Origin: Collinsella aerofaciens
GTDB lineage: Bacteria > Actinomycetota > Coriobacteriia > Coriobacteriales > Coriobacteriaceae
Assembly (NCBI GenBank): GCA_030826265.1
Contig: JAPJOH010000010.1
Span: 1-64,000 of the forward strand
Direction of reading: 5' to 3'
Length of the DNA: 64,000 nt
The notes below the pieces were generated by a model. The model did no database searches, was not told the origin of the DNA, and worked only from the letters and a program-made list of their open reading frames with translations. This document shows, piece by piece, positions 58,396 to 64,000 of the stretch. Numbering within the stretch: the stretch's first letter is position 1; every line of letters starts with the position of its first letter. A program made the translations under genes and the position numbers.

Positions 58396-61300
58396 GACGA
58401 CGCATCGCTGGGCGGTCGCTCAGCAAAACCCCGAGCTCGAAAAGGAGCTTTCGGCTGGCCTGGGCATACCCGGGCTGGTGGCGCGCATTATGGTTGCGCA
58501 CGGCATTACATCCATCGAGGAAGGCCAGCTGTTTTTGACGCCTTCGCTCGATCGCGACTGGGCCGACCCACTCATTATCCCGGGCATGTCGGTCGTTGCC
58601 GACCGCGTCGAGCGTGCTATTCGCAACCACGAGCACATTGCAGTCTTTGGCGATTTTGACGTTGACGGTATTACGTCGACCTGCCTGTTGACCGAGGCGC
58701 TGCGCACATTTGGCGCCGATGTCACGCCGTTTATTCCGCATCGCTTTGATGAGGGCTACGGTCTTTCGCGCGCGGCACTCGACCGCGTTAACGAGCTCGC
58801 TCGCCCCCAGCTGATCGTGACCGTCGATAACGGCATTGCCGCCAAGGAAGAGGTTTCCTATCTGGAGAGCCTGGGGATCGATTTGGTGGTCACGGACCAT
58901 CACGAGCCCTCCGACCAGGTGCCGCAGGGTGTGCCCCTGACCGACCCCAAGCTCGAAGACGAGGGCCCCTCGCGTGAGCTTGCCGGTGCTGGTGTGGCGC
59001 TCAAGCTGGTGCAAGTCCTGGGTGAGCGCCTGGGCAAGCCGTCGTATTGGCGTTTGCTAATCGAGGTCGCGGCGCTGGGCACCGTGTCCGACATGATGCC
59101 GCTCACGCCCGAGAACCGCGCGCTGGTTGCCGAGGGCATCCAGCAGATGCGCGTAACCTCTCGCCCCGGCTATATCGCGCTTGCCGCGCTCGCCAAGGCG
59201 GACCTTTCGAGCATTACGGCGGATGGCCTGTCATTCTCGCTCATTCCCCGCTTAAACGCTGCCGGTCGCATGGCCGATCCCAAGCTCGCGCTCGACCTGC
59301 TGCTTGCCCGCAATCCCATCGAAGCAAGCGCGCTGGCGGCTGAGCTCGAGGAAATCAACCGCCAGCGCCGTGAGATCGAGGCGGAGCTCACGCGCGATGC
59401 CATGGCAAAGGTCGAGGAGACCTATGACGGCGGACGCGCGATCGTCGTGGGCGGCGAAGGCTGGCACGAGGGCGTCAAGGGCATCGTGGCAAGCCGTCTG
59501 ACCAACCGCTACCACGTGCCGGCACTGCTGTTCTCGATCGAGGATGGTATCGCGCGCGGCTCTGGTCGCTCGGTGGGCAAAGTTAACCTGTTTGACGCTA
59601 TCGAGCGCTGTTCCGACCTGATGATTCGTCGCGGCGGACATGCCGGCGCGGTGGGTGTGACCATCGAGGCGTCCAAGCTCGATGAGTTCCGCCGTCGCCT
59701 TTCCGCCGTGTTGTCCGAGCTTCCCGCCGAGGACTTTGAGGACACCGACGAGGTTGCCGCCACGGTCGACCTTTCCGAGCTGAATATCGAGACTATAGAG
59801 CAGATTTCCCGCCTTGAGCCGTTTGGCCAGGGTAATAAGGTGCCGCTGCTGGCCGCCGAGGGCGTGACGATGTGTGATCGCGCCGTGGTGGGTAAGACCG
59901 GCGAGCATATGCGCTTCGTGGCGACGGATGGCGCCGCGAGTGTGCCGGCCATCATGTTTCGTGTACCGCAGATCGACAGGCTTATCAATTGCGACAGCGC
60001 CGTCGACTTGGTGTTCGAGGCCGTTGCCGAGCATTGGCAGGGTCGTGTGAAGCCCAAGCTCATGGTCAAGGATGTTCTGGTCCGCGATAGCACGCTGCCC
60101 AGCGTCGACGATCCGGCATGCGAGCTTCGTCGTGGCGTGCAGCCGGCGGATTCCGGCCTGCGCTTGGAGTCGCGCAAGCGCGAGACGCTCGCCCAGCTTT
60201 CCTATACCGAGCTCACGCGCTCGCTTATCCATAGCTTTATCGGATCGAACCAGCCGCACCGCGCGCAGGTTGAGGCGCTCGACGCCTTGGCCGATCACCA
60301 GAGTGTCTTGGCGGTTATGGGAACGGGCCGCGGCAAGTCGCTCATCTTCCATGTGCATGCCGCGCGTGAGGCGGTGCTTCGCGGACGTGCGAGCATCTTT
60401 GTCTATCCGCTGCGTGCGCTTGTTGCCGACCAGGCCTATCACCTCTCGTCGACGATGGCATCGCTTGGCATTGGCGTTGGCGTGCTTACCGGCGAGACCG
60501 TGGAGGCCGCGCGCGATGACGTGTTCGCCGGCCTAGCTTCGGGCCGCACCGGTATCGTGCTCACGACGCCCGAGTTCCTATCTATCCACCGTGACCGCTT
60601 CGCGCGTTCGGGCCGCATCGGCTTTGTCGTTATCGATGAGGCGCATCATGCCGGTCTTGCCAAGGGCGGCGACCGCAGCGCCTATCTCGACATGCCCGAT
60701 ATCCTCAAAGCCCTGGGCGACCCGGTCGTTATGGCTGCGACGGCCACCGCGACGGCTCCGGTTGTGGCCGAGCTTGCCCGCATGTTGCCGATCACTCGCA
60801 CGGTGGTCGACGAGACGGTGCGCGAGAACCTGCGGCTCGAGGACGACCGCGATCTTGCAAGTCGCGAGAACCGTTTGGTGTCGATTGTGGCGACGGGGGA
60901 AAAGACCGTCATCTACGTCAATTCGCGCGACCAGTCCGTGGCGCTCGCCAAGACGTTGCGCAAGCGTGTGCCCGATTGCGCAACCCATATCGCGTTCTAT
61001 AACGCGGGGCTTGTGCGTTCCGATCGCCGTCGCGTGGAGGAAGCATTCCGAGACGGCAGCCTCAGCTGCATCGTCTCGACCTCTGCCTTTGGCGAGGGCG
61101 TCAACCTGCCCGATATCCGCCATGTCGTGCTCTATCACATGCCGTTTGGCGGCATTGAGTTTAACCAGATGAGCGGCCGTGCCGGTCGCGATGGCCAGCC
61201 CGCCGTGATCCACCTGCTCTATTCGTCGCGCGATGCCCGCATTAACGAGCGCCTGCTCGACTGCTACGCACCCGAGCGCGACGAGCTCGTCACACTCTAT

Positions 61301-61669
61301 CGCGCGCTGCAGACCATGTGGCGCTCCAACCGCGGCAAGACCGGGGATGATTCATTCTGCGCAAGCGATATCGACATCGCGCAGATGTGCCTTGCCATCG
61401 ATGCCCGCACGCCGGTCGACGAGCGCTCGGTGGAAAGCGGCCTAGGAATCTTCGAAGAGCTTGGTTTCTGTCGCGTTTCGGGGTTTGACGACACCCGTCG
61501 CATCGCGATGGCCGAAAACCCCGGCCGCGTGCAATTGAGCAGGTCAATTCGCTATTTGGAGGGCTTGCGCTCGCGCATGGAGTTTTCGGCTTTCCGGAGC
61601 TGGGCGCTCGATTCGTGCGCTTCTGATATGCTAGCCAAAGTTAACCGCCCGATCGTACCGCGGGCCTAG
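58382..61669 (+). CDS. recJ: RecJ exonuclease fused to RecQ-like DEAD/DEAH helicase
   Basis: 1095 residues in two parts. Residues 1-590 are RecJ: FGDFDVDGITS (about 89-99), VVTDHHEPSD (DHH, about 169-178), DHHA1-type SGRSVGKVNLF and RRGGHAGAVG, and the OB-like segment to LMVKDVLVRDS. Residues about 600-1095 are a superfamily II helicase with RAQVEALDALADHQSVLAVMGTGRGKSLIF (Walker A), FVVIDEAHHAG (DEAH), AATATAT, STSAFGEGVNLPDIRHVV and QMSGRAGRDGQPA. RecJ and RecQ act jointly in the RecF repair pathway; here one chain unites them. I chose the ATG at 58382; its ribosome site is only moderate. The RelA/SpoT gene follows after 15 bases. Confidence 0.85.
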   Translation: MSSLKTTHRWAVAQQNPELEKELSAGLGIPGLVARIMVAHGITSIEEGQLFLTPSLDRDWADPLIIPGMSVVADRVERAIRNHEHIAVFGDFDVDGITSTCLLTEALRTFGADVTPFIPHRFDEGYGLSRAALDRVNELARPQLIVTVDNGIAAKEEVSYLESLGIDLVVTDHHEPSDQVPQGVPLTDPKLEDEGPSRELAGAGVALKLVQVLGERLGKPSYWRLLIEVAALGTVSDMMPLTPENRALVAEGIQQMRVTSRPGYIALAALAKADLSSITADGLSFSLIPRLNAAGRMADPKLALDLLLARNPIEASALAAELEEINRQRREIEAELTRDAMAKVEETYDGGRAIVVGGEGWHEGVKGIVASRLTNRYHVPALLFSIEDGIARGSGRSVGKVNLFDAIERCSDLMIRRGGHAGAVGVTIEASKLDEFRRRLSAVLSELPAEDFEDTDEVAATVDLSELNIETIEQISRLEPFGQGNKVPLLAAEGVTMCDRAVVGKTGEHMRFVATDGAASVPAIMFRVPQIDRLINCDSAVDLVFEAVAEHWQGRVKPKLMVKDVLVRDSTLPSVDDPACELRRGVQPADSGLRLESRKRETLAQLSYTELTRSLIHSFIGSNQPHRAQVEALDALADHQSVLAVMGTGRGKSLIFHVHAAREAVLRGRASIFVYPLRALVADQAYHLSSTMASLGIGVGVLTGETVEAARDDVFAGLASGRTGIVLTTPEFLSIHRDRFARSGRIGFVVIDEAHHAGLAKGGDRSAYLDMPDILKALGDPVVMAATATATAPVVAELARMLPITRTVVDETVRENLRLEDDRDLASRENRLVSIVATGEKTVIYVNSRDQSVALAKTLRKRVPDCATHIAFYNAGLVRSDRRRVEEAFRDGSLSCIVSTSAFGEGVNLPDIRHVVLYHMPFGGIEFNQMSGRAGRDGQPAVIHLLYSSRDARINERLLDCYAPERDELVTLYRALQTMWRSNRGKTGDDSFCASDIDIAQMCLAIDARTPVDERSVESGLGIFEELGFCRVSGFDDTRRIAMAENPGRVQLSRSIRYLEGLRSRMEFSAFRSWALDSCASDMLAKVNRPIVPRA

Positions 61670-61684
61670 GGGAAGGGGACCTCG

Positions 61685-64000
61685 ATGGATGCCGCAGCCC
61701 GTACCGCCCATGATTCCACCCTCCAGCCGTTTTCGGAGATGGAGCACTATAAGCATGCCGATGAGCTGCCGCCCGAGATTATGGCGGACAGCTACGACAA
61801 GCTGGAGCGTCTGTGCCTCAAATATATGAATGAGGACGACTTTTCTAAGGTTGAGCAGGCCTACTGCTTTGCTGCCGAGAAGCATTGCAACCAAAAGCGG
61901 CGCTCGGGTGAGATGTACATCAACCATCCCGTCGAGGTGGCCATCATTCTGGCCGATCTTAAGATGGACTGTGACGTGGTATGCGCCGCGCTGCTGCACG
62001 ATACCGTCGAGGATACCGAGACTTCGCTTGCCGATGTTTCCGGCCTGTTTGGCGATACGGTGGCCGAGCTCGTCGATGGCGTGACCAAGCTCACCAACAT
62101 CGAAGTCGACAGCATGGACGAGAAACAGGCCCTCACGCTGCGCAAGATGTTCCTCGCCATGTCCAAGGACATCCGCGTCATCATCGTTAAGCTTGCCGAC
62201 CGTCTGCACAACATGCGCACCCTTGCAGCCCTGCGTGAGGACCGTCGCCTGTTTAAGGCTCGCGAGACCATGGACGTGTATGCGCCTCTGGCCGACCGTC
62301 TGGGCATGAGCTCCATTAAATGGGAGCTCGAGGACCTGTCCTTCTTCTACCTTGAGCCCGACGCCTACCAGCGCATCGCGCGCATGGTGGCTGAGTCGCG
62401 CGAGGTTCGCGAGCGCTATCTGGCCGAGACCATCAAGACGCTCACCGACGAGCTCAACCGCATTGGCCTGGAGGGCTTCCAGATCAACGGCCGCTCCAAG
62501 CACTATTGGTCCATCTACCAAAAGATGAAGCGCAAGGGCAAGGAATTCTCCGAGATCTACGATTTGGTGGCGCTGCGCGTTATTACCCATTCGGTGCGCG
62601 ATTGCTACTCCACGCTCGGCGCAGTGCATACGCTGTGGCACCCCATGCCCGGTCGCTTTAAAGACTATATCGCCATGCCCAAGGTCAATAACTACCAGTC
62701 GCTCCATACGACGGTTATCGGCCCCACGGCCCGCCCGCTCGAGATTCAGATTCGAACCTATGAGATGCATGAGCAGGCCGAGTACGGCATTGCCGCCCAC
62801 TGGCTATATAAGAAGTCGGGCGGATCGTCTGCTTCCAAGACCAATGACGCTCAACGTTTGGACGACCAGATCAACTGGCTCAAGCATTCGCTCGATTGGG
62901 CTGCGTCTGATGAGATCACCGACGCCAAGGAATACCTGCATTCGCTGAAGGTCGACCTCTTCGATCAGGAGATCTTCGTCTTTACGCCCAAGGGCGAGGT
63001 CATGGCGCTTCGTGCCGGCTCCACGCCGCTCGACTTTGCCTATGCCGTTCACACCGAGGTGGGAAACCACTGCGTCGGCGCTAAGATCAACGGTGCTGTG
63101 GCCCCGCTCACGCACGAGATCAAGACGGGCGACCGCGTTGAAATCCTGACTAACAAGAGTTCCAAACCGTCGCGTGATTGGCTCAAGATCGTCAAGACGC
63201 CTTCGGCCAAGTCCAAGATCCGTCGCTACTTTGCCGCCGCGACTAAGGACGACGACGCTGCCGCCGGCCGCGATATGCTGGCCAAGGACCTGCGCAAGCG
63301 CGGGTATGGCATCTCCACGCCGCGCTCCACGCGTGCGCTCAACGCCGTGGCGGAGCAGTTTAACTTCAAGCAGCTCGAGGACCTGTTTGCTGCCGTCGGC
63401 GCCGGCAAGGTTGCCCCGCGCGCTGTGGGTAATAAGGTCGAGCAAATCTTGGACCCCAAGCCCGAGGAACAGCTCACCAAGGCCGAGGCTATCGCCGAGG
63501 TCGTGAAACAGCCGGCCCGCGGCTCCAACCGCAAGCCGCAAAAGCGTGGCAAGAGCGCAAGTAACGGCATTATCGTTAAGGGCGAGAGCAACAGTGGCCT
63601 GCTGGTCCGTCTGGCTCATTGCTGCAACCCCGTGACGGGCGACGATATCGTCGGCTTCATCACGCGTGGCCGAGGTGTCTCAGTGCATCGCGCCAACTGC
63701 CCCAACGTCAAGGGCCTCATGGAGCACCCAGAGCGCATGATTGACGTAGAGTGGGATGGTGCTGCCGACACTCTCTTCCAGGTCGAGATCGTGGTCGAGT
63801 GCCTGGACCGCATGGGCCTGCTCAAGGACGTCACCATTGCCATTGGCGATGCAGGCGGCAATATCCTTTCTGCCGCCACCTCGACCAACCGCGAGGGTAT
63901 TGCGACTCTGCGCTTTATGGTCGAGATTTCGGATGCGAGCGGCCTGGATCCGCTGCTGGCTTCCATCAGCAGTGTCGATTCGGTCTACGACGCTCGCCGT
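61685..64000 (+). CDS. rel: Bifunctional (p)ppGpp synthetase/hydrolase RelA/SpoT, truncated by window end
   Basis: The first 772 codons are present and the frame is open at the window end. It starts at an ATG with GGGGAAGGGG upstream. Domains in order: HD hydrolase (INHPVEVAI, AALLHDTVEDTE with HD and ED, about 80-112, so hydrolysis should work), synthetase (YDLVALRVIT, GRFKDYIAMPKVNNYQSLHT), TGS (IFVFTPKGEVMALRAGSTPLDFAYAVH), a zinc-finger-like domain (LAHCCNPVTGDDIVGFITRGRGVSVHRANCPN) and ACT (VEIVVECLDRMGLLKDV). It makes and degrades the stringent-response alarmone. It lies 15 bases after recJ and is probably co-transcribed. Confidence 0.95.
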   Translation, partial: MDAAARTAHDSTLQPFSEMEHYKHADELPPEIMADSYDKLERLCLKYMNEDDFSKVEQAYCFAAEKHCNQKRRSGEMYINHPVEVAIILADLKMDCDVVCAALLHDTVEDTETSLADVSGLFGDTVAELVDGVTKLTNIEVDSMDEKQALTLRKMFLAMSKDIRVIIVKLADRLHNMRTLAALREDRRLFKARETMDVYAPLADRLGMSSIKWELEDLSFFYLEPDAYQRIARMVAESREVRERYLAETIKTLTDELNRIGLEGFQINGRSKHYWSIYQKMKRKGKEFSEIYDLVALRVITHSVRDCYSTLGAVHTLWHPMPGRFKDYIAMPKVNNYQSLHTTVIGPTARPLEIQIRTYEMHEQAEYGIAAHWLYKKSGGSSASKTNDAQRLDDQINWLKHSLDWAASDEITDAKEYLHSLKVDLFDQEIFVFTPKGEVMALRAGSTPLDFAYAVHTEVGNHCVGAKINGAVAPLTHEIKTGDRVEILTNKSSKPSRDWLKIVKTPSAKSKIRRYFAAATKDDDAAAGRDMLAKDLRKRGYGISTPRSTRALNAVAEQFNFKQLEDLFAAVGAGKVAPRAVGNKVEQILDPKPEEQLTKAEAIAEVVKQPARGSNRKPQKRGKSASNGIIVKGESNSGLLVRLAHCCNPVTGDDIVGFITRGRGVSVHRANCPNVKGLMEHPERMIDVEWDGAADTLFQVEIVVECLDRMGLLKDVTIAIGDAGGNILSAATSTNREGIATLRFMVEISDASGLDPLLASISSVDSVYDARR

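Overview
The window looks like a stretch of chromosome from a gut-type member of the Coriobacteriia (Actinomycetota), most like Collinsella. This is inferred from gene content and style, with no database search. The coding DNA is GC-rich with strong third-position bias, and many starts carry GGAGG-type ribosome sites. The metabolism looks anaerobic and fermentative (reverse-rubrerythrin NADH peroxidase, iron alcohol dehydrogenase plus aldehyde dehydrogenase, an Etf-linked lactate dehydrogenase-type complex). There is a bile acid:sodium symporter-family carrier and a surface protein with an LAXTG sorting signal. I found no tRNA, rRNA, CRISPR array, prophage or intact transposase.

Layout. 0-5.5 kb: PLP synthase pdxST divergent from its MocR regulator pdxR, a nuclease-fold orphan bracketed by two copies of a 121-123 bp palindromic repeat, and NADH peroxidase. 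5.7-12 kb: alcohol/aldehyde dehydrogenase pair, a 27-residue hydrophobic peptide behind a LexA-like box, a HIRAN protein, a small charged protein, a metallophosphoesterase and a DUF2130 coiled-coil protein. 12-21.5 kb: DUF3516 RNA helicase, TrmB-like methyltransferase, a Trm9/ALKBH8-like methyltransferase, an XRE regulator/DUF4097 pair, Elp3 and a spermidine-synthase-fold protein. 21.5-27.1 kb (minus strand): a compact three-gene system of TerB_N/TerB_C protein, BrxD-like ATPase and BrxHI/Lhr-like helicase. 27.2-31.3 kb: DUF554 membrane protein and a run of secreted/surface genes. 31.6-35.2 kb: lctD-etfB-etfA-like operon. 35.2-40 kb: HD protein, azlC fragment, 2-keto-3-deoxygluconate permease, a frameshifted GGDEF protein and an EamA transporter. 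40-48 kb: fused purL, CPA-type antiporter, SDR and homoserine dehydrogenase. 48-53.5 kb: a decayed second livJ, then livJHMGF. 53.7-64 kb: secreted propeller protein with a zinc ribbon, cutC, a GalT-like protein, bile acid symporter-family protein, a RecJ-helicase fusion and a RelA/SpoT enzyme that runs off the window end.

Working together. The clearest units are pdxR/pdxST (vitamin B6), the lct-type operon (2-hydroxyacid oxidation through an Etf carrying two 4Fe-4S clusters), livJHMGF (branched-chain amino acid import) and the recJ-helicase/rel pair. The least understood unit is the TerB/BrxD/BrxHI trio, which resembles a detached BREX-type DNA-processing or defence module. Elp3 and a Trm9-like methyltransferase lie close together and suggest a bacterial wobble-uridine pathway of the eukaryotic type.

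A second theme is small palindromic repeats: at least five sequence classes are present, three of them in more than one copy, and several sit exactly at the stop codons of genes.
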